DNA of 64,000 nt from Larkinella punicea (lineage in GTDB: Bacteria > Bacteroidota > Bacteroidia > Cytophagales > Spirosomataceae), in contig NZ_QOWE01000015.1 of the NCBI RefSeq assembly GCF_003334855.1, positions 124,001 through 188,000 on the forward strand. Direction: 5' to 3'. Position numbers and translations under genes: made by a program. The number at the start of each line of letters is the position of its first letter. Position 1 is the first letter of the stretch. The notes under the pieces are model-generated. The model had not been told where the DNA came from, made no database searches, and saw nothing but the letters and a program-made list of their open reading frames with translations. Below are positions 1 to 10,233 of the stretch, one piece after another.

Positions 1-1
1 T

Positions 2-763
2 TCGGTGTTGCGGAACGAGATCACCGATTTGGGACAGAGCACGCCTTTCTTCGCCAACAGCACCAGCGGCCACCTGGGCGTTTTTGGTAGCTGGGTAGAA
101 GCCGGCAATCCGATTGGTGTCTGGAAGGGCTACAAATACGTTGGCCTGTTTCAGACCGACGACGAAGCCCAGACCTTTGCCGCCCGCGCCGGTTATCCGA
201 AATACGAAGACGTGAACGGCGACGGAAAATACACCGCCGATGATTATGTGGTAATGGGCAATCCGAACCCGAAATTTACCTGGGGACTGAATTCCAGTGT
301 CAAGTTTAAAAACTTCGACTTCTCGATCTTCTTCCGGGGTGTTCACGGCAACGATGTGCGGAACCTGCAACAGTCGGAAATGGGCGATGGGGTTCAGAAA
401 ATCAACCAGATTGGCGACATCCTGACGGATTCGTGGACGCCGACCAATACCGGAGCCAGCCGGCCCGTGATCGATGGTCGCCGGGATTTCATCTCTTTCC
501 GCCGGTCGTCGTTCTTCATTCAGGACGGTTCTTTTGTGCGGTTGCAAAACCTGGCGCTGGGCTATAACATTCCGTTGCATACCAAATACATCCGGTCGGC
601 CCGGATCTACGCCAGCGGACAAAATCTGTTCCTGATCACGAAATACAAAGGATTTGACCCGGAAGTGAACAACCAGGGCCAGAACAACCTGAACCGGGGC
701 GATGACTACGACGCCTATCCCCGCGCCCGGATGTTTACGGTGGGTGTCAACCTTGGTCTGTAA
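2..763 (+). CDS. SusC/RagA-type TonB-dependent outer-membrane receptor, C-terminal part only
   Basis: The last 254 residues of a SusC-like receptor. The N-terminus lies before the window and the frame is open from base 2. The visible part is the end of the beta-barrel: a Gly/Asp-rich loop with VNGDGKYTADDY followed by GNPNPKFTWGLN, which is highly typical of SusC proteins shortly before the last strands, then alternating aromatic strands ending in FTVGVNLGL. SusC barrels import oligosaccharides or other large nutrients across the outer membrane with TonB energy, closed by a SusD lid. A SusD gene follows after 29 bases, which confirms the pair. Substrate cannot be told from this fragment. Confidence 0.93.
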   Translation, partial: SVLRNEITDLGQSTPFFANSTSGHLGVFGSWVEAGNPIGVWKGYKYVGLFQTDDEAQTFAARAGYPKYEDVNGDGKYTADDYVVMGNPNPKFTWGLNSSVKFKNFDFSIFFRGVHGNDVRNLQQSEMGDGVQKINQIGDILTDSWTPTNTGASRPVIDGRRDFISFRRSSFFIQDGSFVRLQNLALGYNIPLHTKYIRSARIYASGQNLFLITKYKGFDPEVNNQGQNNLNRGDDYDAYPRARMFTVGVNLGL

Positions 764-792
764 TTCGCTAACCCTACAATCTTTAAAGAGAC

Positions 793-2361
793 ATGAACCT
801 GATTATTTCTTCCAAAGTCAAATCCCTGCTGATGCTGTCGGTCCTGGCCACAGGCCTCGGTTGCTCGGATCTCAAGGAAAACCCCGACTTCATCAATCCC
901 GACACGTTTTATAAATCGGCTACGGAACTGGAACTGGGTGTCAACGGTATTTACGACGATCTGAACTCCGGCTATTCCGGCTATTTCTACGACCGCTACG
1001 TATTTGAGTGTTTGACAGGCGACCAGATCGGCTGGGAAAAAGGGCCGCTGCAATACAACCTGGGGAACGTCAGCTCGGCCGATGAGTACATTGAGGCTTA
1101 CTGGTCAATCAGTTACCGTTCCATCAACCGAGCCAATGCGGTGATCGAAACCGCCGATGCGATGAACGACCCGGCCAACGACGCGCTGGTGAAACGCCTG
1201 AAGGGTGAAGCGCAGTTTCTGCGGGCGTTCTATTACTACGGTTTGCTGAGTTATTTCGACAATCCTCCGCTGACGACCAAATCGACCAAAGGCATTAGTG
1301 AATTGCCGTCGAACGCGGGCGGAAAACGCGCCGTGATCGACCAGATTTACGCCGATGCCAAAGCCGCTGCCGAAGCATTGCCCGCAGCTTATACCGGTGC
1401 CAACGCCGGACGGGCAACGAAATGGGCCGCCAAATCGATCCTGATGAAAGCCCAGCTTTGGGATGAAAAATGGGCCGACGCCAAAACCACCGCCGAAGAC
1501 ATTATCAACAACAGCGGTTTGCAGTTGTACGAAAACTTTGGATACAACTTCGATCTGGCCCACGAAAACCAGGGCGAACGGATTTTTGAAGGCCAGGTTT
1601 CGGCAGCCGCCAACGCCAGCGAGTGGAATGTGCACTCGGCCCACTTTAACCCGGAAGATTACCCGAGCGAACTGGGTGGAGCGGGCTGGAGCTGGCTGAG
1701 TGCCACGCAGGAGTTCCGGGCTTCGTACGACAGCAAGGACAAGCGCATCGATGCCACGTTCATCGAATCGTATCCAACGGGCCGCCTGGGCAAAGTCAAT
1801 GGGCAATATCCCATTGTGAAATGGAGTCCGACGGCGGATTTCAACCTCTCCCGGTTTGGCGGGATTGTCAAAGCAGATGCCAATCCGGCCGACCCCAGTC
1901 AACTGGTTTTTGGCAAAGCGTGGGCGGGTAAGCTGGTGGAACTGGGTATCAACTACAACAATACCGAAAAGAACACCATCTACATTCGTCTGGCCGACAT
2001 CCTGCTGGGCCATTCCGAAGCCTGCAACGAAAGCAATACGGGCGACAAGTTTATGGGAATCAACAAGGTACGTGCCCGCGCCGGTCTGACGGCCCTGAGC
2101 GGTTTGAGCCAATCGGCCTTGCGGGATGCGATTATCAAAGAGCGCGAGCAGGAGTTTGTGTTCGAACAGGTGATGTATCCGGAACTGCGTCGCAAAAGCA
2201 AACCGGGCGGACAGCCTGATTACCTGGGTGAGCGAATCAACCACTACATCACGAAATACAAAGTGGGCCGGACCCTCAAACCACGGGATTACGTGCTTCC
2301 ACTCCCGCTGAAAGAAATGCAGGGAAATCCGAACGTGACGCAAAACCCGGTGTGGCAGTAA
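793..2361 (+). CDS. SusD/RagB family nutrient-binding outer-membrane lipoprotein
   Basis: A 522-aa lipoprotein that would cap the SusC barrel encoded just upstream. The signal peptide ends in a lipobox with Cys24 (LATGLGC). The body has the SusD pattern: an N-terminal TPR-like helical part, the segment YIRLADILLGHSEA, then INKVRARAGL and IIKEREQEFVFE near the C-terminus, and the closing motif LPLPLKEMQGNPNVTQNP. The usual RWFDLRR-like stretch is altered here to MYPELRRK, a small deviation. The next gene starts 167 bases later, beyond a long palindrome and a terminator, so the SusCD transcript probably ends here. The family assignment is firm; the ligand is unknown. Confidence 0.95.
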   Translation: MNLIISSKVKSLLMLSVLATGLGCSDLKENPDFINPDTFYKSATELELGVNGIYDDLNSGYSGYFYDRYVFECLTGDQIGWEKGPLQYNLGNVSSADEYIEAYWSISYRSINRANAVIETADAMNDPANDALVKRLKGEAQFLRAFYYYGLLSYFDNPPLTTKSTKGISELPSNAGGKRAVIDQIYADAKAAAEALPAAYTGANAGRATKWAAKSILMKAQLWDEKWADAKTTAEDIINNSGLQLYENFGYNFDLAHENQGERIFEGQVSAAANASEWNVHSAHFNPEDYPSELGGAGWSWLSATQEFRASYDSKDKRIDATFIESYPTGRLGKVNGQYPIVKWSPTADFNLSRFGGIVKADANPADPSQLVFGKAWAGKLVELGINYNNTEKNTIYIRLADILLGHSEACNESNTGDKFMGINKVRARAGLTALSGLSQSALRDAIIKEREQEFVFEQVMYPELRRKSKPGGQPDYLGERINHYITKYKVGRTLKPRDYVLPLPLKEMQGNPNVTQNPVWQ

Positions 2362-2370
2362 TAGTTACCC

Positions 2371-2463
2371 CCAACCCTTTTTTCGCCCCCAACCCCCTAA
2401 AGGGGGCTAAAACATCCGGATTTTAAAGTCCCCTTTAGGGGGTTGGGGGCGAAAAAAGGTTGG
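2371..2463. repeat. Long inverted repeat (34-35 base arms) after susD
   Basis: The arms 2371-2405 and 2430-2463 are reverse complements except for one extra C in the left arm, with a 24-base loop. The core is the self-complementary CCCCTAAAGGGG followed by a C-rich TTGGGGGCG stretch. It is non-coding and lies between the SusD stop and an ordinary terminator. It has the form of a dispersed Bacteroidota intergenic palindrome rather than an insertion sequence, since there is no transposase and no target duplication that I can see. Confidence 0.8.
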
Positions 2464-2476
2464 AGGTGATCAAAAG

Positions 2477-2499
2477 AGGGCTTTCACGAGCCCTTTTTT
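2477..2499 (+). terminator. Rho-independent terminator after the SusCD pair
   Basis: A stem AGGGCT/AGCCCT around a 6-base loop is followed directly by a run of six T. It comes 116 bases after the SusD stop and 30 bases before the next start, so it separates the SusCD transcript from the FG-GAP gene. Confidence 0.65.
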
Positions 2500-2528
2500 G
2501 ATTTCTGTTTTTTAGCGACCTTGCCTGT

Positions 2529-5500
2529 ATGAAGTACCTATTCCTCTTGCCGGTTTTCCTGTGCATCCTGGCTTGCGAGCAAAAGCCGAAGACGCTGTTT
2601 ACCACCTTGCCCGCTTCGCAAACCGGCGTCCATTTCCGGAATACCGTTACCGAAAACGACTCCTTTAACCTGGTCGATTATTATTACGTCTACAACGGCG
2701 GGGGCGTCGCTGTTGGTGATTTGAACAACGACAACCTGCCGGATTTGTACTTCACCGGCAACCAGGTGGGCGACCGGATGTATTGGAACACCACCAAACC
2801 CGGTTCGGATTCGCCCACCTTCGAGGACGTAACGGACAAGGCCGGTATTCAGAAAGGCGGCTGGTCAACAGGGGTGACGATGGCGGATGTGAACGCCGAC
2901 GGCCTGCTGGATATTTACGTCTGCAAGTCCGGAAATTATGCCGGAAGCCGCCGGAAAAATCAGCTCTACATCAACAAAGGGAATTTTCAGTTTGAAGAAA
3001 GCGCCGAACGCTACGGTCTGGCCGACACCAGTTATACCAACCAGGCTACGTTTTTCGACTTCGACAAAGACGGCGATCTGGACGTTTTTCTGCTGACCAG
3101 CACCAATCTAATCCGCAATCCGAATCAGGTGACGCCGGTCATTGCCGACGGTTCCGGGTTGGCCAACGACAAACTGTTCCGCAACGATTCGGATGCGTCG
3201 GGACCCCGGTTTACGGAGGTGACGAAAGCCGCCGGTATTCTGCACGACGGTTTCGGGCTGGGACTCACAATCGCCGATTTCAACCAGGACGGCTGGGAGG
3301 ACATTTACGTCGCCAACGACTTTCTGGCGAACGATTTTCTGTATGTCAACAACCAGAACGGGACCTTCAGTGAAGTCAGTAAATCGTATTTCAAGCACCA
3401 CAGCCAGTTTTCGATGGGCTGCGATGCCGCGGACATCAACAACGACGGTTTGCCGGATCTGGTCGTAGCCGACATGCTGCCCGCCGACAACGAGCAGCGC
3501 AAAAAAATGGCGGGACCGGCTAATTATCAGCAATTTGAAAGCATTACCCGCCAGGGCTATCACCCGCAGTTTATGCGGAATATGTTGCAGGTGAACGGCG
3601 GAAAAGCCGCCGACGGTCGGATGGTTTTCTCCGAAATCGGGCAGTTCGCCGGGGTTTCGGCCACCGACTGGAGCTGGTCGCCCTTGCTGGCCGATCTGGA
3701 CAACGACGGCTGGCGGGATTTGGTCATCACGAATGGCTATCTGCGCGACATTACCGATCTGGATTTTGTGTCATTCAACGATTCCTTCGCGCAGGGAAAC
3801 CGCACACCCGAAGAAATTAATGCGTATCTGCGGCAGGGTGCGCCCAAAATGCCGAGCATCAAAAAAGCCAACCGGTTTTTCCGAAACCGTCGCGATCTGA
3901 CCTTTGATGATGTGACGGCCAACTGGTTTGGCTCGGAAACCTCCCTGTCGAATGGTTCGGCCTACGCCGATCTGGACCACGACGGTGATCTGGATTTGAT
4001 TGTCAACAACATCAACCAGGATGCGTATATCCTGCAAAACAATACCGCCAACTCGCATTACCTGCAACTGAAATTACAAGGCCCGAAACAGAACCGGTTC
4101 GGACTGGGCGCGGATGTGACACTCTACAGCAACGGGTTGACGCAAACGCATCATCAGGCCGTTACACGGGGGTATCAATCGTCGGTCGATTACATCATTC
4201 ATTTTGGCCTTGGTACGAATAAAACCGTTGATTCTCTGCGAATTATCTGGTCAGATGGCAAGTCGCAGACGATGAAAAAACCGGGCATCGACCGGCTTTT
4301 AACACTGAATTATCAACAAGCTTCAACGACCGTTCGGCAGCCGGAAAACCGTCCGTCAACCTTGATGACGGACATCACCCGAACATCCGGGATTCAGTTT
4401 ACCCATCAGGAAGAGTCCTATCTGGATTATAATCAGGAACCGCTTTTGCCGCACAAACTCTCGCAACAAGGCCCGAAACTGGCGGCTGGCGATGTCAATG
4501 GCGACGGTCTGGAAGATTTGTTCGTGGGCGGTTCGTTCCGGCACTACGGAAAATTGCTGATCCAGACATCGGCGGGGCGGTTTATCGAAAAACCGTATAC
4601 CGATGAATCGTTGCCGAAAGACGAGGAGGATGTAGGAGCGCTGCTGTTCGATGCGGATGGCGACGGCGACAAGGATCTGTACATCGTCAGCGGTTCTAAT
4701 GAATATTACGACGGTTCGGAATACTATCAGGACCGGCTGTATCTCAACGACGGAAAAGGCAAGTTTACGGCGGCAACCGACCGACTGCCAGCCATCCGGC
4801 ACAGCGGCTCGTGCGTGCTGGCGGTGGATGTGGACAAAGACGGTGATCTTGATCTGTTCCGGGGTGGACGACTGAAGGCGTTGCAATATCCGCTGCCCGG
4901 TGAGAGCTATTTATTGATCAACGATGGCGGACGGTTTCGGGATGCGACGGACGAATTAGCCCCCACTCTGCGAAATGTCGGTATGGTGACCGATGCGGTC
5001 TGGGCCGACATCGACCGGGATTCGTGGCCGGATCTGGTCGTGGTGGGCGAAATGATGCCAATTACGGTTTTCAAAAACAACCGGGGGAAGTTTGCTCAGG
5101 TCTCTTTTGACGCGCTAAAGGGTTCGGAAGGGTTCTGGAATTGCATTCGTTCCGGCGATTTTGACCACGACGGCGATCTTGATTTTGTGATTGGCAATCT
5201 GGGGTTGAACAGCCGCTACCGGGTGTTGCCCAGCCAGCCCATGCGCGTTTACGCGGGTGATTACGACAATAACGGTCGGCTCGACGCCATTGCCACGTAT
5301 TATTTAGACGGCATCGAATACCCGATTGCGTCCCGCGACGAGCTGGGTCGGCAGTTGCCGCTCATCAAAAAGCAGTTCACGAATTACGCCCTGTACGCCA
5401 AAGCCAAAGTCACCGACCTGCTGACGCCCGAGCGGCAGAAAATCAGTACGGTTTTGCAGGCCTGCTGGCAGCAAAGTGTGTTGCTGGAAAATACTGGCGG

Positions 5501-5837
5501 CAGTTTCCGCATCAAACCGTTGCCAGCCCTGGCCCAGTGGGCACCCATCCAGAGTTTGCTGGTGGAAGACATCGATCAGGACGGTCATCTCGACGTGCTG
5601 GCGGTCGGAAATGCGTATGATGCCGAGTCGGTAGCCGGACAATACGATGCGATGACAGGACTCGTGCTGAAAGGCGATGGTAAAGGCGGTTTTCAGCCGA
5701 TCCTGTTTCCGCAAAGCGGTTTTCTGGCGGACGGTGACTGCAAATTCATCGTTGGAATCAACAGCCCGACCCAGCGGCTGATTGTGGTGTCGGTCAACAA
5801 TGGCCCTTTGAAGGTCTTTCAGCCCCGGAAGAAATAA
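2529..5837 (+). CDS. FG-GAP/VCBS repeat lipoprotein with ASPIC/UnbV domain (CRTAC1-like)
   Basis: A 1102-aa surface or periplasmic lipoprotein: short signal peptide with lipobox Cys16 (LCILAC). It contains about fourteen calcium-loop repeats of the form D-x-(N/D)-x-D-G-x-x-D-(L/I), for example DLNNDNLPDLYF, DFDKDGDLDVFL, DVNGDGLEDLFV and DIDQDGHLDVLA, which predict one or two seven-bladed beta-propellers binding Ca2+. An ASPIC/UnbV segment lies at about residues 510-585 (RFGLGADVTLY to RIIWSDGKSQ) between the two repeat clusters. Such proteins often sit beside SusCD genes in Bacteroidota, but their ligand is not established. The gene is co-directional with the SusCD pair and is followed after 108 bases by the PSD1 cytochrome gene. 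The family is firm; the role is inferred to be binding or adhesion. Confidence 0.92.
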   Translation: MKYLFLLPVFLCILACEQKPKTLFTTLPASQTGVHFRNTVTENDSFNLVDYYYVYNGGGVAVGDLNNDNLPDLYFTGNQVGDRMYWNTTKPGSDSPTFEDVTDKAGIQKGGWSTGVTMADVNADGLLDIYVCKSGNYAGSRRKNQLYINKGNFQFEESAERYGLADTSYTNQATFFDFDKDGDLDVFLLTSTNLIRNPNQVTPVIADGSGLANDKLFRNDSDASGPRFTEVTKAAGILHDGFGLGLTIADFNQDGWEDIYVANDFLANDFLYVNNQNGTFSEVSKSYFKHHSQFSMGCDAADINNDGLPDLVVADMLPADNEQRKKMAGPANYQQFESITRQGYHPQFMRNMLQVNGGKAADGRMVFSEIGQFAGVSATDWSWSPLLADLDNDGWRDLVITNGYLRDITDLDFVSFNDSFAQGNRTPEEINAYLRQGAPKMPSIKKANRFFRNRRDLTFDDVTANWFGSETSLSNGSAYADLDHDGDLDLIVNNINQDAYILQNNTANSHYLQLKLQGPKQNRFGLGADVTLYSNGLTQTHHQAVTRGYQSSVDYIIHFGLGTNKTVDSLRIIWSDGKSQTMKKPGIDRLLTLNYQQASTTVRQPENRPSTLMTDITRTSGIQFTHQEESYLDYNQEPLLPHKLSQQGPKLAAGDVNGDGLEDLFVGGSFRHYGKLLIQTSAGRFIEKPYTDESLPKDEEDVGALLFDADGDGDKDLYIVSGSNEYYDGSEYYQDRLYLNDGKGKFTAATDRLPAIRHSGSCVLAVDVDKDGDLDLFRGGRLKALQYPLPGESYLLINDGGRFRDATDELAPTLRNVGMVTDAVWADIDRDSWPDLVVVGEMMPITVFKNNRGKFAQVSFDALKGSEGFWNCIRSGDFDHDGDLDFVIGNLGLNSRYRVLPSQPMRVYAGDYDNNGRLDAIATYYLDGIEYPIASRDELGRQLPLIKKQFTNYALYAKAKVTDLLTPERQKISTVLQACWQQSVLLENTGGSFRIKPLPALAQWAPIQSLLVEDIDQDGHLDVLAVGNAYDAESVAGQYDAMTGLVLKGDGKGGFQPILFPQSGFLADGDCKFIVGINSPTQRLIVVSVNNGPLKVFQPRKK

Positions 5838-5904
5838 GGCGGAAACCGTAAAATTATCCATGTAAAGCAAAATTTGCTCCATTCCGATTAGGATTATGGC
5901 TAAC

Positions 5905-5912
5905 TAAATTTG
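5905..5912 (+). promoter_or_regulatory. Bacteroidota -7 promoter element (TAnnTTTG) for the PSD1 gene
   Basis: The sequence TAAATTTG matches TAnnTTTG exactly and lies 33 bases before the ATG at 5946. No convincing -33 TTTG is at the normal distance; the nearest TTTG is too far upstream. The motif overlaps the longer open frame upstream of that ATG, which supports the ATG as the true start. Confidence 0.45.
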
Positions 5913-5945
5913 TGTAGAACCAATACCGCCCAGTTGGGGCCGCGT

Positions 5946-8717
5946 ATGAACACAAAAGTAATCGTCGTCAGTGGAGCCGTGGTGGGAGTAGGCTTGCTGC
6001 TCTCGTCCTTTCTGGGCTGGTTCGAGGAGCGCGTCGACTTCAACACCCAGGTTAAACCGCTGCTGAATAAAAACTGCATTGCCTGCCACGGGGGCGTCAA
6101 AAAGGCCGGGGGATTTTCCGTCTTGTTTCGGCACGAAGCCGTTGCACCGACGAAATCGGGCAAACCCGCCATCGTGCCCGGTGATGCCGACGCCAGCGAA
6201 ATGATCCGCCGATTGACGCTGACCGATCACGACGACCGTATGCCGCTGGATGCGCCCCCCCTGAAACCCGAAGAAATTGAAACCCTCCGCAACTGGATCG
6301 ATCAGGGTGCCGAATGGGGAGATCACTGGGCTTATACCCGCATCGAAAAACCGGAAATTCCTCAAATTGGTACGTTCTGGAGCCGCTTGGGATTAGCCAA
6401 AAATGACGAAACCAACTGGGTCAAAAATGAGATTGATCCGTTTATACTCGAAAAACTCCGGGGCCAATCGCTGAAACCGTCACCGGAAACCGACCGCGCC
6501 ACGCTCATCCGGCGCGTTTCCCTCGACCTGACCGGTTTGCCGCCCACGCAGCAGGAAGTGGCTGATTTTGTGAAGGATCAATCACCAAATGCGTACGAAA
6601 AAGTGGTGGACCGGCTTCTGGCTTCACCCGCCTACGGTGAACGCTGGACGGCGCTCTGGCTCGATCTGGCACGGTATGCCGATTCGAAAGGCTACGAAAA
6701 AGATACCGAACGAAAAATCTGGCGGTACCGCGACTGGGTCATCAAGGCTTTCAATCAGGATATGCCGTATAACCAGTTCACGATCGAGCAACTGGCGGGA
6801 GATTTGCTCCCGAATCCAACGGATGACCAGTTTATTGCGACCGGTTTTCACCGCAACACGATGACCAACGACGAGGGCGGCACGCAGGACGAAGAATTCC
6901 GGGTTGCTGCGGTGCTGGATCGGGTAAACACGACCTGGGACGTGTTTCAGGGAACGACGTTTGCCTGTGTGCAGTGCCACAGCCATCCCTACGACCCGTT
7001 TGTTCACGATGAATATTACAAGTACCTGGCCTTTTTCAACAACACCCGCGACGAGGACGTTCAGACCGATACACCGACCCTGCGGTTTTTCAAGGATCAG
7101 GATTCGGTGAAGGTGGCCGAGTTGAAAAACTGGGTGGCGTCACACACGAAGCAGCCCCAGCCGGTGCAGGAACTGGTGAATTTTGTCCGGCTGACCGAGC
7201 CTAAAATCAATTCACACGATTTCGATCAGTACGTCAACGCGTCGCTGCTGGATGCCAAGTTTTTCGGCGTACAGCACGGCGGATCGGCGCGGATCAAAAA
7301 CGTCAACCTGAACGGAACCAACCGCCTGATTATGGCGATTGGAACAAATGCCGAAAAGGCGGTTTTGACGCTCCATCAGGACAGCCCGACGGGTCCGACG
7401 CTGCTGACGATTCCTGTACCCAAAACCGGGAGTCAGTGGCGTGATACCGTGATGATTTATCCAATGCCGACGGTTTCGGGGCGTCATCATGTGTATCTGA
7501 CGATGGACAGCCCGAAACAACCGAAGGATTGGACGATGATTAAATGGGTGTCGTTTCGGCCTGCTTTGCCGGGAACCTCGGCAACGGTTTTGGGCGAAAT
7601 AGATCACAAACTTCAGGCGGTGTTGAACGCCAAACCGGAATCGACGCCGGTTTTGTTCGAAGGAAAAGGCGATTTTGCCCGGAAAACGCACGTGTTCGAC
7701 CGGGGCAACTGGCTCGTAAAAGGAAAACCGGTGCAAGCCGATGTTCCTAAATCACTGCCGCCCTTGCCCACTGATTCAAACGGAAAACCGGTTCCCCGAA
7801 ACCGCCTGGGACTCGCGCTGTGGATGGTGAATCGGGATCATCCACTAACCGCGCGGGTAGCCGTCAACCGTTTCTGGGAACAGCTTTTCGGAACCGGGCT
7901 GGCCGAAACCGTGGAAGATATGGGAACGCAGGGCATTCCGCCCACCCACCGGGAATTGCTGGACTATCTGGCGACTGAATTCATGGAAACCGATCACTGG
8001 TCGGTGAAACGCCTGCTGAAACGCATGGTAACATCAGCCACCTACCGTCAGCGTTCGGAGGCTTCGGCAGACTTGGTCGCGAAAGATCCATTCAACCGCT
8101 GGCTGGCCCGTGGTCCCCGCGTACGACTAACGGCCGAACAGGTCCGTGACCAGGCGCTGGCAACCAGCGGTTTGCTGAGTTCGAAACGGTTTGGCCCGAG
8201 TGTAAAACCGTCGCAACCCGAAGGCATCTGGCAGTCGCCCTACAACGGCGAGAGCTGGAAACTGAGCGAAGGCGAAGACCGCCACCGCCGGGCGTTATAC
8301 ACCTACTGGAAACGAACGTCGCCGTATCCGTCGATGATCACCTTCGACAGTCCAAGCCGGGAGTTTTGTCAGGTCCGGCGCATTCGGACGAACACGCCTT
8401 TGCAGGCACTCGTTACCCTAAACGATCCGGTTTTTGTCGAATCGGCTCAGACGCTGGCGGCTATGATGCAGAAACACGGAAAAACCGCCGACCAACAAAT
8501 TCAGGCCGGTTTTCGGCAAGTCATGCAGCGGAATCCGGCCCCTCAAAAATTGGCTGTGCTAGTGAAGTTGTATCAAAAAGCGGAGACCTATTACCAACAG
8601 CATCCCATCGACGCGCAGAAGTTACTGGCCCAGAAAGACGCCACTCCGCAGTTGGCGGCTTTGACGATTACCGCCAATACCATGCTCAACCTGGATGAAG
8701 TGATTACCAAAGAATAA
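5946..8717 (+). CDS. PSD1 / DUF1549-DUF1553 c-type cytochrome protein
   Basis: A 923-aa exported protein anchored by one N-terminal membrane helix (about residues 4-24). A heme c motif C44-I-A-C47-H48 belongs to the planctomycete-type cytochrome domain. DUF1549 follows at about residues 150-360 and carries a second C341-V-Q-C344-H345, and DUF1553 occupies about 620-880 ([35 protein letters not shown]). This architecture is common in Planctomycetes and Bacteroidota and is nearly always encoded next to a DUF1501 protein, as here with one base between the genes. The pair is thought to act in the periplasm on complex substrates, but the reaction is unknown. The ATG is preferred over the upstream TTG, which falls inside a promoter element and has no signal sequence of its own. 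Confidence 0.92.
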   Translation: MNTKVIVVSGAVVGVGLLLSSFLGWFEERVDFNTQVKPLLNKNCIACHGGVKKAGGFSVLFRHEAVAPTKSGKPAIVPGDADASEMIRRLTLTDHDDRMPLDAPPLKPEEIETLRNWIDQGAEWGDHWAYTRIEKPEIPQIGTFWSRLGLAKNDETNWVKNEIDPFILEKLRGQSLKPSPETDRATLIRRVSLDLTGLPPTQQEVADFVKDQSPNAYEKVVDRLLASPAYGERWTALWLDLARYADSKGYEKDTERKIWRYRDWVIKAFNQDMPYNQFTIEQLAGDLLPNPTDDQFIATGFHRNTMTNDEGGTQDEEFRVAAVLDRVNTTWDVFQGTTFACVQCHSHPYDPFVHDEYYKYLAFFNNTRDEDVQTDTPTLRFFKDQDSVKVAELKNWVASHTKQPQPVQELVNFVRLTEPKINSHDFDQYVNASLLDAKFFGVQHGGSARIKNVNLNGTNRLIMAIGTNAEKAVLTLHQDSPTGPTLLTIPVPKTGSQWRDTVMIYPMPTVSGRHHVYLTMDSPKQPKDWTMIKWVSFRPALPGTSATVLGEIDHKLQAVLNAKPESTPVLFEGKGDFARKTHVFDRGNWLVKGKPVQADVPKSLPPLPTDSNGKPVPRNRLGLALWMVNRDHPLTARVAVNRFWEQLFGTGLAETVEDMGTQGIPPTHRELLDYLATEFMETDHWSVKRLLKRMVTSATYRQRSEASADLVAKDPFNRWLARGPRVRLTAEQVRDQALATSGLLSSKRFGPSVKPSQPEGIWQSPYNGESWKLSEGEDRHRRALYTYWKRTSPYPSMITFDSPSREFCQVRRIRTNTPLQALVTLNDPVFVESAQTLAAMMQKHGKTADQQIQAGFRQVMQRNPAPQKLAVLVKLYQKAETYYQQHPIDAQKLLAQKDATPQLAALTITANTMLNLDEVITKE

Positions 8718-8718
8718 T

Positions 8719-10233
8719 ATGAAAAAGCTCATCGACGAACTACAACAGGCGGCTGTCCAACGCGAAACCCGGCGGCATTTTTTGCATACGTGTTCCACCG
8801 GTTTGGGTGCCATGGCACTGGGTTCCGTCCTGGCTAGCTGTGATTTTTTGGGGAAATCCGACGAGAAAGGTTCCTCCGTAACCAGTGCGCAACCGCTGGG
8901 CAACGACGACCGCTCCCCGACGGCGGTGCGTCCGGCGCAGTTTCCGGGAAAAGCCAAACGGGTGATTTACATCCATATGGCGGGTTCGCCCTCGCAACTT
9001 GAACTGTTCGATTATAAACCGGAACTGGCGAAATACAACGGCAAAGACTGTCCGCAGGAATTGCTGACGGGAAAGAAATTTGCCTTCATCCGGGGCGTTC
9101 CCAAAATGCTGGGGCCGCAGGGGAAGTTTGCCCAACACGGTCAGTCGGGAGCCTGGGTTTCCGATTATTTGCCACATTTGCAGGGTATGGTGGACGAAAT
9201 TACGTTTCTGAAAGCCATGCACACCGACCAGTTCAACCACGCTCCGGCACAGTTACTGATGCACACGGGAGCCGCCCGGTTGGGACGCCCCAGTATGGGT
9301 TCGTGGGTGACCTACGGTTTGGGAACGGAAAATGACAATTTACCCGGTTACATCGTGCTGGCGTCCGGGGGCAAACAACCCGATGCCGGGAAGTCGGTCT
9401 GGGGCAGCGGTTTTCTGCCGTCGGTGTATCAGGGCGTTCAGTGCCGGACGGAAGGCGACCCGGTTTTGTACGTTTCTAACCCGGATGGGATGTCGCGGGA
9501 TATGCGGAAAAACACCATCGATGCCATTTCGGAAATCAATCAGCAACAATACAACGACGTAAAAGATCCGGAAATTCTGACCCGCATTGCGCAGTATGAA
9601 CTGGCGTTCCGGATGCAGATGTCGGTGCCGGATGCGATGGATATCAAAGGCGAACCGCAGTACATGCTCGATCTGTACGGCGTTGACCCGAACAAAGGCT
9701 CGTTTGCCCGGAACTGTTTGCTGGCCCGGCGGCTGGTGGAGCGCGGGGTGCGTTTTGTACAGTTGTTCGACTGGGGCTGGGATTCACACGGTACGGACAC
9801 GAGTACGGCCATCGATCTGGGACTCCACGACAAATGCCGGCAATCGGATCAGGCCGTAGCAGCTCTGCTCCAGGATCTGAAACAGCGCGGTTTACTGGAC
9901 GACACGCTCGTGGTCTGGGGTGGCGAATTTGGCCGGACGCCGATGCAGGAAAACCGCGATGGTCAGACATTGCCGTTCATGGGCCGCGATCATCACCTGG
10001 ATGCGTTTACGGTCTGGATGGCGGGTGGTGGCGTCAAACGCGGTTTTTCGTTCGGCGAAACAGATGACATCGGCTATTACGGCGTGAAGGATCAGGTACA
10101 CGTCCACGATTTACAGGCGACGATTCTTCATTTGCTGGGGTTCAATCACGAAAAACTCACGTACCAGTTCCAGGGTCGCCCTTTCCGCCTGACCGATGTG
10201 GCCGGAAAGGTGGTAAAACCTATTCTGGCGTAA
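8719..10233 (+). CDS. DUF1501 family exported protein (alkaline-phosphatase/sulfatase-like fold)
   Basis: A 504-aa protein with a Tat-like N-terminus: Arg18-Arg19 in TRRHFLHT, a hydrophobic stretch, then LASC, which could also act as a lipobox. The body matches DUF1501, a family related to the alkaline phosphatase/sulfatase superfamily: RVIYIHMAGSPSQLELFDYK, LFDWGWDSHG, VVWGGEFGRTP and GRDHHLDAFTVWMAGGG carry the metal-ligand-like Asp and His residues. It follows the PSD1 cytochrome gene by a single base, so the two are surely co-transcribed. Its last 14 bases overlap the end of the convergent aspartate kinase gene. The enzymatic activity is not known. Confidence 0.92.
   Translation: MKKLIDELQQAAVQRETRRHFLHTCSTGLGAMALGSVLASCDFLGKSDEKGSSVTSAQPLGNDDRSPTAVRPAQFPGKAKRVIYIHMAGSPSQLELFDYKPELAKYNGKDCPQELLTGKKFAFIRGVPKMLGPQGKFAQHGQSGAWVSDYLPHLQGMVDEITFLKAMHTDQFNHAPAQLLMHTGAARLGRPSMGSWVTYGLGTENDNLPGYIVLASGGKQPDAGKSVWGSGFLPSVYQGVQCRTEGDPVLYVSNPDGMSRDMRKNTIDAISEINQQQYNDVKDPEILTRIAQYELAFRMQMSVPDAMDIKGEPQYMLDLYGVDPNKGSFARNCLLARRLVERGVRFVQLFDWGWDSHGTDTSTAIDLGLHDKCRQSDQAVAALLQDLKQRGLLDDTLVVWGGEFGRTPMQENRDGQTLPFMGRDHHLDAFTVWMAGGGVKRGFSFGETDDIGYYGVKDQVHVHDLQATILHLLGFNHEKLTYQFQGRPFRLTDVAGKVVKPILA

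Noticed and set aside
1105-2343. A 412-aa open frame antisense to susD
   Set aside because: It mirrors the codon pattern of a strong SusD gene and encodes no recognisable domain. Long antisense frames arise from low stop frequency in this composition.
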